A stretch of 64,000 nt of DNA. Source: Eucommia ulmoides (lineage: Eukaryota > Streptophyta > Magnoliopsida > Garryales > Eucommiaceae). Made by a program: the position numbers and the translations under genes. Numbering within the stretch: the stretch's first letter is position 1; each line of letters starts with the position of its first letter. Shown in pieces: positions 1 through 10,780 of the stretch. Location: the NCBI GenBank assembly GCA_016647705.1, contig JAENRU010000488.1:833501-897500 (forward strand), read 5' to 3'. The notes beneath the pieces were generated by a model. It was not told where the DNA came from, searched no databases, and saw only the letters and a program-made list of their open reading frames with translations.

Positions 1-451
1 TATTATAATGTTTGGTAGGATTTTGTACTAGATGGATTTGGATGGAACTTATCTATATCGCATTATTTTTGTTGCTTATATACTTGTGCTTGATCCATAC
101 TAAATTGTGAAAATATTTAGAACATATTAATATTTTAAAAATATTTTACTAAGAAGGCAGTACACTCGCAGGTACAACAGCTAGGAGTCGGTCCCCTACT
201 GGCACTAGGTAGAGTTACATAATGAAGTCATATAGGCGATTGAGAGTAGTTGTTAAAAGCGAACCTATAAAAGGTTCATGAATAAATACTTTTAGTTAAT
301 CAAATTTTGGGACGGGTGTGTCCCCCATAGTAAGTGTTTGTATTATACAGTAGGTGTATATTGTCATTCATTTGTTAATTTGGGTAATGGTGATGTCATG
401 TTGTGGTCACGCCCGCCTCGAGATGACGGGTGTCCGGGACGGGTTGTGACA
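1..451 (+). repeat. 3' end of a Ty3/gypsy LTR (family G), cut by the window edge
   Basis: This stretch is the reverse-complement relative of the LTR starting at 43731. Both share the block around the phrase CTAGGAGTCGGTCCCCTACT and the terminal block ending in TTGTGACA (here at 444-451). A related LTR lies at 23635-25456. The match is by eye. Because the left part is outside the window, I cannot tell a solo LTR from the 3' LTR of a complete element. No internal element sequence follows it. Confidence 0.7.
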
Positions 452-689
452 AAGAGATAAGGTGATGATGGTGTGGTTGGCGTGGTGTGGTTTGTGGTGT
501 GATTGGCGTGGTGTGGTAGTGGCCGTCGGAGAACCGGAGAATCCCCGCTGGAGAGAGAGAGAGAGTTCACCAAAGATGGTGGACAGAGCAACGGAAAGAG
601 AGAAGGGAAGAAGATGAAAAAGAAAATACACAATAGCCCCTTAAGTTTTTGAATACACAAAAACAGTCCTTACAAAATATTTTAAGGGT
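452..689. other. Short low-complexity GT/GA-rich stretch
   Basis: This stretch contains imperfect repeats of GGCGTGGTGTGGT and a GA microsatellite. The open frames on the minus strand (364-660) have proline- and threonine-rich, low-complexity translations and no recognisable domain. I see no gene here. Confidence 0.4.
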
Positions 690-876
690 ATAAACGTCAT
701 TTTACACTATTTAACAGATTTTTGTTGACTTTCATCCATTGACCGTTGGAGTTAACGGAAAACTTAACCGTTGCACTTAGGCCCAAGACCACAGAGGGGG
801 TAAGTGGCGATGTTTAAACTACAGGGAGGTAAAGTGCAAATCGGCCAAACCACAAGGGATAAAGTGTAATTAACCC
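690..876. mobile_element. Mutator-like terminal region (right end only)
   Basis: The last ~120 bp match the right terminal inverted repeat of the Pack-MULE at 9665-12241 and of the MITE at 53567-53799. The shared phrases describe the stepwise order GGGGTAAGTGGCGA, GGTAAAGTGCAAAT, GGCCAAACCACA and GTGTAATTAACCC. It ends at 876, where repeat unit U1 begins. I found no matching left terminus in 452-690, so this is a truncated copy. Confidence 0.55.
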
Positions 877-1467
877 ATTTTAAAATTTATGTCAGTTGAT
901 AATTAGTTTTTATTTATTATTAGTTGGATAATAGCAAATCGAGGTCACGTCTATTATTATTTTATTTATCAAAGTGGCGCAGCGGATGCGTGGTGATGAA
1001 GTGGTTTGTCTTTTGCTTTTATTTTCCCGTTGGAATAAAAAGGGAGAAACCGAGTGGCGGACTTGGGAAATCGGATCGTTATATAGTTTTGGTTCATTTT
1101 TGTTCCTTTTCACTGTTTCACCAATACATATTTTTAAGTGTATTTCATAACACTTCAAAAATATTGGGTCTAGTGTGTTATTTTAAATTTCATTTTAAAA
1201 TTTTAGGGATCATTAGGATATCTAAAAATTTTAGTTTTAAATGGTTTTGAGGGGTTAATTTGTTAATTTTAATTTTGACGTTTAAAATATTTAGGATTAT
1301 TATGTTATTTGAAATATAGTTTTACGAATTTTGGGATATAATTAATACTTTCTTTATTTTTAGAGGGATGTTTGTGTAAATAATTTTTTAAAAAAAATAC
1401 AAAATAAGGTTTGTGTGTTGTCCATTTGTTGGACAACACATTAGACAACACACAAGGTGTGTATATA
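877..1467. repeat. Repeat unit U1, first segment
   Basis: This segment aligns with 14961-15555 (U2), and its later part with 25570-25895 (U3). Shared phrases include GATAATAG, GGTCACGTCTATTATT and TTGGACAACACA. It carries an LTR-like end block (GAGAAACCGAGTGGCGG at about 1047) also present at the end of the LTR at 18303-19749. The segment stops exactly where a Helitron begins; the unit resumes at 9614. Open frames here look like chance ORFs. Confidence 0.65.
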
Positions 1468-2147
1468 TCTATATAATAAATCAGCTCATTTATATTCAGG
1501 GCCGTTGGATTAAGAGATAAACATCAAAGACATTCCTAACCGTTGGATGAGTTTTATCTTATACACCCCCATATTTTAGGGTTACAGCCGCCACACCTCA
1601 CTCTCTTCCCCAGCCCTCTTCCTTTCTCTCTCTCTCACCTCCGACGTCGCCACCGCCACTGCCATTGCCATCGCCATCATGGCCATCGCCACCGCCATCG
1701 CCGTCTCCGTCGCTCACAACTCTACCCAATCCATTGCCGTCCACCCTCACACTTCGCCACGAGTCTATCCATCTCTGTCATGCAGGTACGTCTCTCTCAT
1801 CCCTTTTTGCCTGCTTGCCCATTCGTTATCGCTTTCGTCGCCTAGCGTCGACCCGTCTCAGAGCCATCACCGCCACCATCATCGGTCTCAACCACTAGTG
1901 CTCTCTCTCTTTTTCTATTGTTTTGTTGTTTGGATCTGAAATATTTTTCTAATTTTGCCCTAAATTTCAGGCATAAATTGTGTATGGCTATATATCTGTA
2001 ATCCGTTGATGTTAGGGTTTCATTATATGTTTTTTCTTTCAGTGATGATTGATGTAAGTTAGAAATTTTCCGTTTTCTGTTAAGTTTCATCTCTCAATTT
2101 CATGAAATAATGTTTGGTTTTTCATTTTTTGGAAAATTTTGATGCAG

Positions 2148-2372
2148 ATCTGGTGGTGAAATCCCGCAACTCCCAACACGAAAGGATCGTCGCCGGCGAC
2201 ATCTAAGGTTAGTAAACTGAGCAGAGGAGTGAAGAAATCCAATGCCGATTCACCTGAAGACTTTTCCGAACCCTCACGTATCCGTCGATCGGTCCCCCAG
2301 ATCAGTGACTTCGAAGCCGGCGGTAATAGATTGGAGGTCGCCTAAGCTCAGTACTCCACCGCCTGATATAAG
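2148..2372 (+). pseudogene. Captured exon fragment, WEB-family coiled-coil protein-like
   Basis: An exon-like block follows a plausible intron 3' end (TTTTGATGCAG at 2137-2147). Its frame reads SSPATSKVSKLSRGVKKS, then after a small indel continues in another frame as VDRSPRSVTSKPAV and RSPKLSTPP. This Ser/Pro/Lys-rich order resembles the N-terminal region of plant WEB-family proteins of the At1g65010 type, which act in chloroplast movement. The identification is from memory of the family. The frameshift and the missing coiled-coil body make it a fragment. It lies wholly inside Helitron 1, so capture is the simplest explanation. Confidence 0.5.
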
Positions 2373-3738
2373 TTTTCGACATTTAGGATGAATTTATGAG
2401 TTTTCCAACAAAGTACTCCACCGCTTGTTCTCAGAATTTTGCATTAAAAATCTGGGAGCAGAAACAGAATGCCGTTTCCTGACTTGGAACAGAAACTGAA
2501 ATCTGGGAACAAAAATTAAATATCTTCTTTTTTTGTTCTTAGAATTTTGTATTAAGTGTATATTTTCTATTCCCCTGTTCTCTTTGATGGCGTTTGTTTA
2601 GTGTTTATTTAGATGGTGTTTGTTTAGTGTTTTTATTCTCAAAGAACTTGGAACATGAATGTGTTTGTTTAGTGTTTCTATTATACTTTCTTGTTCTCTT
2701 TGATGGCGTTTGTTTAGTGTTTATTTATATGGTGTTTTTTTAGTGTTTCTGTTATACTTTCCTGTTCTCTTTGTTAACTGTTTCCGTTTAAAAAAAAAAA
2801 AATCCAGAACAAATTCTGTTTTATTCTTTTTTCCAAATTTTGCATTCCAAATCCCTCTCTCTCTTAGGGCTTCATTTTCGTGCTTTCGTTTGATCGTGTT
2901 TATGGTGGCATGTTTCATTGCTAATACTAATTAGTTCATTTATTTAATTTGCAGGAACAAAGGAAAATTTGTTTATGGTGGCATGAATCTAAAGGTAATT
3001 AACTCTGTGAATTTCATTTTTGATCATTGCATCCTAATTTGATAAGTTTTTATCCCCTGATTACTTTTTCTTTACTGCACTAGAATGAAAAATAAAAAAA
3101 AATGACTTCACACGTTCATTTTGGAAATACTCTGCAAGTTTGTGCATTCTGCTGCCTTTGTTTATTAGTTTGGAGCATTAACAAATCACTAAATAACTTG
3201 TAGAGTATTTCAAAAAGTATGATCTACACCAACAAAAGAAAAATAACTTGCAGAGTATTTCCACATGTTCATTTTGATTCTTGATTCGAAGAAGCTTCGG
3301 AAATTAATCATTCTTTTTCTATCTTGATGTATTTGTGCAGTTGGTGTTAAGCAAACATTGACTTAATTTGGTTTTAATATGTTGTTTGAAACCCATAATT
3401 TTTTGTTCACGATGATCATTTAGTATGTCACCCTTTTCCTTCAAATCTCTAATGGTCCTTGGAAGTGTGGGTGAGCCTACTACTAATTCAAGTGCATGGA
3501 GGTAATTAAGTATGTCTATGCACCATCGTGTACTTTGCCCGCTTTTCTTGAGCTTCAAGGGTCGATTCATTCATCATTTATTGAGGATCTTTTATTTAAA
3601 ATTTCTGGTTTCATGGTAGTATTATTTGTTGCAGCAGTCTTTTGTTTAAAATTTCTTACAACTGTTGTCTTTTTAATTATTGAGGATTTTTCGATTTTCA
3701 ACTTTGAAAAAGTTTATTATTTTTCTATTTTTTGGCAG

Positions 3739-3910
3739 ATTGTTCCTTTCTTTTTTTTCGGGCGATGTGGTTCCACACACCATCATCATGAACTCGAGGC
3801 TTCATGACGGAGTGTTTTGGCATAACATCAAGCACTTCGTGAGGGAGGCAGACTACGCGTTGGCGTTTTGGGCTGAGTTGCTAGATGGGGTGAGGTGGAA
3901 TAACATGTAA
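3739..3910 (+). pseudogene. Unidentified exon-like fragment inside Helitron 1
   Basis: After a splice-acceptor-like TTTTTTGGCAG (3729-3739) a frame runs to a TAA at 3908-3910. It encodes a normal-looking mixed composition (for example FWHNIKHFVREADYALAFW) quite unlike the surrounding AT-rich frames. I do not recognise the protein family. Base composition is also higher in GC than its surroundings. It may be a second captured host exon with the original stop codon. Confidence 0.35.
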
Positions 3911-3941
3911 TTGAATTACAAAGGTACGATTTTAGTGCATC

Positions 3942-4218
3942 CTTGATTCCAAATTTATAATGACAAATGTCTAAGCTCTAGGATGTCAGTGAGATCACTG
4001 TTTCCAAAATCATAGTCATGTCTTCAAAGGAGTTCATGAACTTTTTAGAAGGAATAGGACCATCTTTGCCAATTTTTTTTGACTGCTTGGTAAGAAAGTA
4101 AATTAATGCATTATCGGAACTTTAAGGCCATGCATATACTTGATTCCAAATTTATAATGACAAATGTCTAAGCTCTAGGGATGTCAGTGAGATCACTGTT
4201 TCCAAAATCATAGTCATG
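3942..4218. repeat. 79/80-bp direct repeat pair inside Helitron 1
   Basis: The block at 3942-4020 recurs almost identically at 4139-4218, differing by one inserted G in the second copy. The spacing is 197 bp. The repeat begins CTTGATTCCAAATTTATAA and ends CATAGTCATG. I see no coding function. Confidence 0.8.
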
Positions 4219-6021
4219 TATTTATTAAACATTTATGCATGTTTATAGAAATCTATAGTCGTGTATTTTTGTTGTGTTGGATTATTGTTACGAAGACAAG
4301 CAATCGGTTTCCAAATGGTGAAGAACTATATGCATTTAGAGTTGGATTCAAAGCTAAAAATAAGAGTTGGAGTTGGTGCATTAGAATAGAAAGTAGAACA
4401 AGCTTAAGTTTGGAAGGGTTAGAAGCCGAATTAAATGTTTTCCCATAAATCTTTGATCAAATGTAGGCTGGAGAAGTAAACACTTTGCTTTATAACAACT
4501 TTTTTTTTGGTAGATTAGATTTAAAATTATGGGGGAGGGAGGGATGACCAATGAGACTAGAAAGGCGGTCTTCATTGGGGCGGTCTTCATTGGGGCAAGG
4601 ATGCTAAGATACCACATGAGCTAAGTCTCTGGAATTTTGTATCACTCTGTCCGTTTTTATCATCTGGCAGTAATATATTCTTACCTCAATGACTGTATTA
4701 TCATTGAGCTTTTAAGCACAAATGGGCAATTGTTATATTAAGCTTTTAAGATGACTATTAGAAGCGATCATTGGCTTCTTTAATTATTGCTAGGTGAGGA
4801 TTATGGGAGTTGTAGATATGTGCTTGCATATAATGACTGCTTTCAGGTGAAAAATCATTGGAGGAATAATAAAATACATTATTCTTCATATAAATGTTGA
4901 TAGTTAGTGTATTGTTGTTTGAATTTAATGGTTTTAAACCTTACAAATGCAAGTTTTGTTAAATTTTAGTCCCTTTTCCGACTCAGCAATATTTTTATTG
5001 ACGATTTTGCCTAATATGATTTTGGCAGCATCCAATCTACAATATATAGAAATACTTAGAGATATTAAATACTATGGGAATGTTGTTAGTTATGCTATTT
5101 GCAATGCTTAATCTATCTCGACGTCACTTTAAATAATAATATCTCTAAAGTTGTAAATCATTTTTTTCTTAAATTTAAGTCCCTTTTGAAATTCGAAGAT
5201 ATTTTGGGAAAGTTGACATTATTAGGGTTTGGCCCCCACCATGGCATTAGTATTGAAACCCACCACCATCGACTCAATCATGGATAGTCCTACCCTAACA
5301 AAACCGCGCTACCCTAACAACTTGATCATTAGCTTAATTGGATGAGAGACAATAATTTGTGCCCTTGGCTTTCGTAAATTTTTTTGCAACCAAAAGCGTA
5401 AGATGTAATTAGTAAATTCATTTTACATAACTTTTGACTGCCGAAAGGTTTCATATCATTTGGCTTCCTCACATTTTCTTAAATTAGTTACTGATAAAAG
5501 TAATACATTTAAGTGATATGCATATTTCCACTGTTTCTAATACATTTCAATGACCTGTTGGAATGTTTTCATATTGTTCGATTGCTTTTTTTTCTATGCG
5601 ATATTATTTTCCTGTTTTTATTTATTCATTAATTTTTATATTTTTGGTTTTAACATGTTTTCATAAGCTTGCTGCTTCTTCATTGTGCCAGTATAGTTGA
5701 ATCAAAGAAGTTAAAGTTAACTTTTTCTGGTGAAGAACAAAATTGGAGTCGTGCAATAAGTAATATGTGGTTCTTTCCCATTTTAAATTGTGAAGTTTTT
5801 CTTTTTCTATTTGTTTATTTTGTTTCGATTTAACTATGTTTAATTGTGTCAATAGCTGAATATCTATGTTATTGGAAACTGATTGTGTTGTATTTATGAT
5901 GAACTTTGTTAGTTAGTGATGATATTTATATGTTAATTATTGTTGATTTTATTTAAAACCAAGTGCAGCACGTTGTGTAAATAGAAGAGATTATATCAAT
6001 TTTTTTGTTTAATTTTTTAAC

Positions 6022-6053
6022 ACCCGTACCTTTAGGCACGGGTTATACGCTAG
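6022..6053 (+). other. Helitron 1 3' hairpin and CTAG terminus
   Basis: The stem ACCCGT/ACGGGT is extended by a partly mismatched inner stem around a TTTA loop, then TATACG and CTAG. This is the expected 3' transposition terminator of a Helitron. The related terminus at 9584-9613 has a perfect 7-bp stem. Confidence 0.8.
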
Positions 6054-7499
6054 TATATAATAAATCACCTCATTTACATCCAGGGTCGTTGGATGTCTCT
6101 GGATATTGGTAACTGTTTGATAAAAAATAACTTCATAATTAGGGTTCCAGCCGCCTGGTAACGCCTCTCGCTCACCTCATTCTGCTTCGGGCTTCAGCTC
6201 TCTCTCTCTCGCTCTTCCGCCATCCCCACGCCACGGTCACCTCTGCTCCACCCCGTTCCATTTCCCTCATCTCTCTGCCTCCTACCTCCTTATCTACGCA
6301 CCGCCTCTGGCGCTTTCCATCACCAGCCATCGATCTCCACGCAGCCACCACCGATATCACCTTTCCATCAAAACCCTAGCAGCGTCTCTTATCGTCGATC
6401 CATCGCCGTGCATCACCATCACCACGCTTCCGTTCCAGGTTCGTCTCTCTCTTTCTCCCTCCCTCCCTCATTTCCTCCCCCCATTCTCTGATTTTCAATT
6501 TCATTTAGGTTTATTATTAATTTTGATTAGTTTAGATTTTTTATTCAATTTTGACATCAATTTATGTTCGGTTTGTTTAGATCTAAGAGCGAATTGGTTG
6601 CTCCCAAAGTCCCAACCCTACCTCGCCGTCGTGTACGGCTGGAGAACCAACCGAACATCGCCGTCGTGTACAACTTTTGATGCAAGCACCCCCATCGTCA
6701 CCGTCCAGTCAGCGGTTCCGGCAGAAACGGTTTCCTCATTTCATTCCTTTCAGCCGCAAGTTATGTCCATCTCTCAACATTTTTGTATCTTTTTGCTGTA
6801 AGATTCCCTCTTTCCCATTGCCTTTCATCTCAAAAAGGTGAGATTTTCAATGCTCACTTCTCAAATGTTACATTATTGCTCAATGTTTAAAACTTTCCAC
6901 CACATCGGTTACTTTTATAATGAAATCAAATCAATTAAAGTTGAATGCTTTGGTGTGGATTCTCTGGTTTTAGCTTTATGATGTATTCATTTTTTCTTTA
7001 ATTTTCAATTCTTCAAGACCCTTAGTTTGTGATCTTCAAATATAGTTACTACAACTTTGTTTTCACTTATATAGAAATGCTGCCCAAGAGGTAAATGGTA
7101 TATGGTTCTACAATACACTCTCATCGTGATTTTGGCGATTTTGGCTTATAATTGCAATTTTGCGATTTCTTCGATATATAGTTTATCTCTTTGCTACCAA
7201 TTTTCTATTTTGATTATCTCTTGGTTTATAATTGCAGATTTCATGAATTTTGCATTGAACTGGGCTAGATTGGATTCTTCTAAATCCTGACTAGGTGTTT
7301 AATGCTTTGGCGTTCTTCGTAGCATTGTTTGTTACGAATTTTTTGTGTGTGATTGTTTGTTAAGGAGTATATACTAAGAACCCCTTCAATTATGTATATG
7401 ATATATCTCCTAAAATGTTGGTAGAACATGAACAAATAATTTTTTTTGTTCCCATATTTCTGTTTAAATTCAACTCATTTGCGTTTTGTTTGGTAATGG

Positions 7500-7643
7500 G
7501 TTTTTCCAAATTGACAAATTATCAAAGGTGAATCACCAGAATTTTGTGAACCTAATTGGATACTGTAAGGAAGAAAAGCCTTTCACCATAATGGTGGTGT
7601 TTGAATATGCTCCAAATGGAACACTTTTCGAGCATTTACACAG
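7500..7643 (+). pseudogene. Captured exon fragment of an MRH1/MDIS2-like receptor kinase
   Basis: The frame reads KLSKVNHQNFVNLIGYC, then EEKPFTIMVVFEYAPNGT and LFEHLH, ending at a good splice donor (GTGAGT at about 7642). This is the N-lobe segment (around the alphaC helix to the hinge) of a plant LRR receptor-like kinase. The phrases NFVNLIGYC and FEYAPNGTLFEHLH are typical of the atypical kinase group of MRH1 and MALE DISCOVERER 2. Only about 48 residues remain; the catalytic loop and activation segment are absent. It sits inside Helitron 2 and cannot encode a functional kinase. Confidence 0.7.
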
Positions 7644-9583
7644 TGAGTATCTTTATTTATTGTCTTAATCTTTTTATGTGGGATCAAATTTACATTTATG
7701 GTATGTGTTCCTATTTCCCTTTTTATGTTTCTGTTCCCAGAAAACTTGAAAAAGAAACAGCAATATGGGAGCAAAAACAGGAATAAGGTGGCCTTTGTTT
7801 AGTATTTTTGTTTCCCGTTCTGTTTCTGGTGTTTGATGAAAAAGAATTGGTCCAAGAGTACTAGTTATGTTCCCCATTTTTGTAACAAATTTCTGGGAGC
7901 AAAACAATAACATATTTTTGTGTTGTCATATTTATATTTCTGTTATAACAGAAATTTTAGAACAGAAACACTTGCATGCCTAACCAAACTCTACTTTACC
8001 CAATACTTCCATTTTAGGGGCATAAGATAAGATTTTGGGATCTAACCAAGAGACATTTTGTTATTTCTGTTCCCAGATTTCTGTTTCTGCTACTAAAAAA
8101 AAATATTTAGCAGAAACAGAAATTTGTTCTCTAAAATTTGGGACCAGAACGAACTGGTAACAGAAACAGAAATTTGGGAGCAGAATTACTAGAAATAAAC
8201 GGATAGTTTTTCTACTCTGTTTTCTGTTCCTGTTCCTAGAAATCTGGGAATAGGAAAAAAACCAGAAGTATGAAAACGAGAAAATATTGTTTGTAGCCTT
8301 GTTTGTTACGAATTTTTTGTGTGTGATTGTTTGTTTGTTTGTTTTTCGGTAGAATCAGAGAATGGAAAAAAAGACTAGATGTTTACTTTTTCACTTCCAT
8401 TCACGTCCGTTGTTTCAAGGTATTTCTCTACTCACACATGCAACCAGGTAAATACTGTTTCTCATTTTTTTTTGGTTCAAAGTTCGCAGGTTTCTATTTC
8501 GCAAATCAAATTTCACATCCAAACGCACCTATAAGGTCGGTCATGGGTCATTGATTAGATTTAGCACGCGTTTGTCTGATTCTTGGGTTTCATCGTTCTA
8601 TTAGATATGTTTGAAAAAGAAATGGTATTTTAATTGGCGTTCGTTGAGTGTTTCTCTTTAGTGTTTTTGTTCAAAGAAAACTTGGAACAAAAAAGCGTAC
8701 ATTGGTTTCTATTTACTGTTTTTTTTAAGTGTTTCTGATTCATTCGGCGACCAAACAGGTTAGTTTCAATTCAATATCAGATTTGTTCAAATCAATTGAT
8801 TTCTCTCTCTTATCCATTTTTCAATTTTGCTGTGATTGAAATATTATTGATTTGAATTATGAAATATTGCTAATTTGAATTATAAAATATTGTTGATTTG
8901 AGATATTACTGGTTTGAAATTTGAAATATTGTTGATTTGAGATATTGTTGATTCTTTTGGTCACAACGCCTTTGTACCCATGCACCCAACTCACACACCC
9001 TCACACGGATGGGATTCGAGACCCACACCCTAATATACATGGGAGGGGAATGGAACCCCTCAACACTTAAAGTTTTTTTTTTTTTTTAAAAAGGTGTAGG
9101 GTCTTGTGTTTCAGTTCCAAGCAATTTTAGGGGAGCGTTTTTTATTGCCAAATGAATTTCAAAAACCAAGAACAATAGGTGTTTCTTTAGTGCTTTTATT
9201 CCAAGCCAAGTTTATGTTCTGTTCCCTTCGCAGATTTTTCTGTTTTCAATTTTTTGTTCCAATATTTCAGTATTTTTGTTCCCAAATATCTACTGTGTTC
9301 CCAGTTCTATGTTTTCGCTCTATTTGTTCGTGTTTTTTAATGTTGTATTGTTTCCTGATTAACATACCCTTTTTAGGTATGTTTAACTAATTAGTGTTTT
9401 TGGTTTATGAATTTGATTGCATTTGCTTGCGATATTCTCATTTGATTCGTCAATTGATTCATGCACAGTTGAGAATGTCTAGTTAAAATTAATCTTTATA
9501 GTTGTTTTATTATTTTTTGTATTTAAAAAAATGTTATTTTTTATATCAAATTAACTATATATTTAATAATAAAAAATTTAAAG

Positions 9584-9613
9584 CCGTGCCGTCAGGCACG
9601 GAGTATACGATAG
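9584..9613 (+). other. Helitron 2 3' hairpin and ATAG terminus
   Basis: A perfect 7-bp stem with a 4-nt loop is followed by AGTATACGATAG and then T. The expected CTRR is changed to ATAG, which might impair the terminus. After 9613 the sequence returns to unit U1. Confidence 0.65.
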
Positions 9614-9664
9614 TATAAAATAAAGAAGATTGTAAGACCCAATTTTGTATGTACATATTTTTAA
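9614..9664. repeat. Repeat unit U1, second segment with target duplication
   Basis: The 51 bp matches 15556-15609 and 25897-25950, which lack both flanking insertions. Its last nine bases, TATTTTTAA (9656-9664), recur at 12242-12250 as the target-site duplication of the Pack-MULE. Confidence 0.8.
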
Positions 9665-9858
9665 GGGGTTACTAACATTTTATTCCCTTGTAATTTGACC
9701 CATTTGCACTTTATCTCCTTGTGATTGGAACTTCGCCACTTACCCCGTGGTTATTAGACTTAAGTGTTAACGTAACTCCGTTAATAGAAAGTTTAAAATG
9801 TCGATTTTATCCTTCCGTAATTATTAACAGTTATTGGGGTGTAAAGTGTAATTAACCA
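9665..9858. repeat. Left terminal region of the Pack-MULE
   Basis: This stretch carries the inverted-repeat motifs, then CTCCGTTAATAGAAAG, and ends with a copy of the outward motif GTAAAGTGTAATTAACCA (about 9841-9858). The terminal region thus itself resembles a small MITE of the same family. The partner region lies at about 12110-12241. Confidence 0.6.
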
Positions 9859-9922
9859 TGCGCCTAATGAGACTTTCTCTCTCTAGAATACGCTCTCTCT
9901 CCCGAAAACCCTCGGAATAGTG

Positions 9923-10780
9923 ATGGCAACAATCGGAGACCCTCTGCCACCGCCGCCGCCGCCGCCTATTCAGCCTGATTCCTCGGCTCGGATCCCGTCT
10001 CTTTCTCCTTCTCCAACCTCCGTCCCTCCCAAATCTATCCCTAAAACCACCCATCAGATTCCATTTGCCCAAAAATCGTTCGTGAGCTTACTGCAAATGA
10101 AAGCCTCAATTCTATCCAGGAAACAAGTGGAATCAGACGAAGAAGTGGCCAAACTCGCATCTCCTCTTCGTTATGCACCAGTGGGTAAATTCATCCAGGG
10201 CCGGCCTTCTTACTATGCAATTAGAAAAATGTTCTTTGCCTTGAACTTGGTCGCCGGTATTGAAATCGGATTCCTAGATCAAATGCACATCCTCATTTAA
10301 CTCAACTCCGATGAAGATTTTCAAAGGGTTTGGGTTAAAGATCAATGGTATGTACATCAATTCCCTTTTCGAACTTTCGAATGGTCCCCTGATTTCCATG
10401 CTAATGTTGAATCCCCAATGGTACCTATTTGTATTAGTTTTGAGTTTCTGCCTATTCATTTCCACAACGCGCCTAAAATAGCAATAGTTTGCGTGGAAGT
10501 GGATTCGCGGCGCTCCCCTCTCAAAAGAATTTGGGTTGGCTGCGGTTCAAGAGGGTTTTGGCAATTGATTTCCTATGAATCTACTCCATCCTACCGCAAT
10601 TACTGCTTCAAGCAAGGTCATCTTGAATCTCACTGCAAAATTAAACACCCCGATCCAAAAGCTCTTGTTTTGAATGAGAATTCTGCCCCTGTTGCTCCTT
10701 CCGTACTCCAAATAAGTTCACTGCATAAATTCATTTCCAAATGTGAATTCCTTGATCTTTCAGTGTTGTTTGACGCTTGA
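9923..10780 (+). pseudogene. DUF4283 / CCHC zinc-knuckle protein, broken
   Basis: Starting at ATG 9923 the frame opens with a proline-rich leader and then a DUF4283-type domain (GKFIQGRPSYYAIRKMF to GFWQLISYE). It finishes in a zinc-knuckle (CFKQGHLESHC) and stops at 10778-10780. One in-frame TAA at 10298-10300 (between ILI and LNSDEDF) fits a CAA to TAA change. The domain is internally shortened between HNAPKIA and VCVEVD, where the family normally has a further ~25-30 residues. The first knuckle cysteine is replaced by Arg (RNYC). DUF4283 proteins are usually linked to plant LINE-like elements or are zinc-knuckle proteins of unknown role. Here it is cargo of the MULE. Confidence 0.75.

Larger units (their letters stand above)
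1468..6053 (+). mobile_element. Helitron 1 (non-autonomous, gene-fragment carrying)
   Basis: The 5' end is TCTATATAATAAATC preceded by A. The 3' end is a GC-rich hairpin (6022-6043: stem ACCCGT/ACGGGT) followed six bases later by CTAG at 6050-6053 and then T. These are the classical Helitron ends (5' TC, 3' hairpin + CTRR, insertion between A and T). Removing the Helitron pair restores the sequence seen uninterrupted at about 15550 and 25895. No Rep/helicase ORF is present, so it is non-autonomous. It contains exon-like pieces (2148-2372, 3739-3910), a pyrimidine-rich leader (about 1580-1680) and an internal direct repeat. The rest is AT-rich with no recognisable gene. Confidence 0.8.
6054..9613 (+). 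mobile_element. Helitron 2 (non-autonomous), directly abutting Helitron 1
   Basis: The 5' part TATATAATAAATCACCTC matches the start of Helitron 1 apart from the first TC, which is absent at the junction. The 3' end has a perfect hairpin (CCGTGCC GTCA GGCACGG, 9584-9601) followed by TATACGATAG, where Helitron 1 has TATACGCTAG. Both elements share a related leader (CAGGG, CGTTGGAT, AGGGTT, CAGCCGCC, then a CT-rich tract). It carries a receptor-kinase exon fragment (7500-7643). The remainder is AT-rich with many degenerate copies of a short motif related to CTGTTTCTGTTCCC. There is no Rep/helicase ORF. Confidence 0.72.

Noticed and set aside
1543-1939. Overlapping plus-strand frames near the start of Helitron 1
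   Set aside because: His/Arg/Ser/Pro-rich translations of a CT-rich leader. Possibly captured 5' untranslated sequence, but no coding evidence.
8945-9080. Possible SINE with GGATTCGAGACCC B-box-like motif
   Set aside because: No A-box at suitable distance, no target duplication, and it is followed by a T run; evidence too thin.
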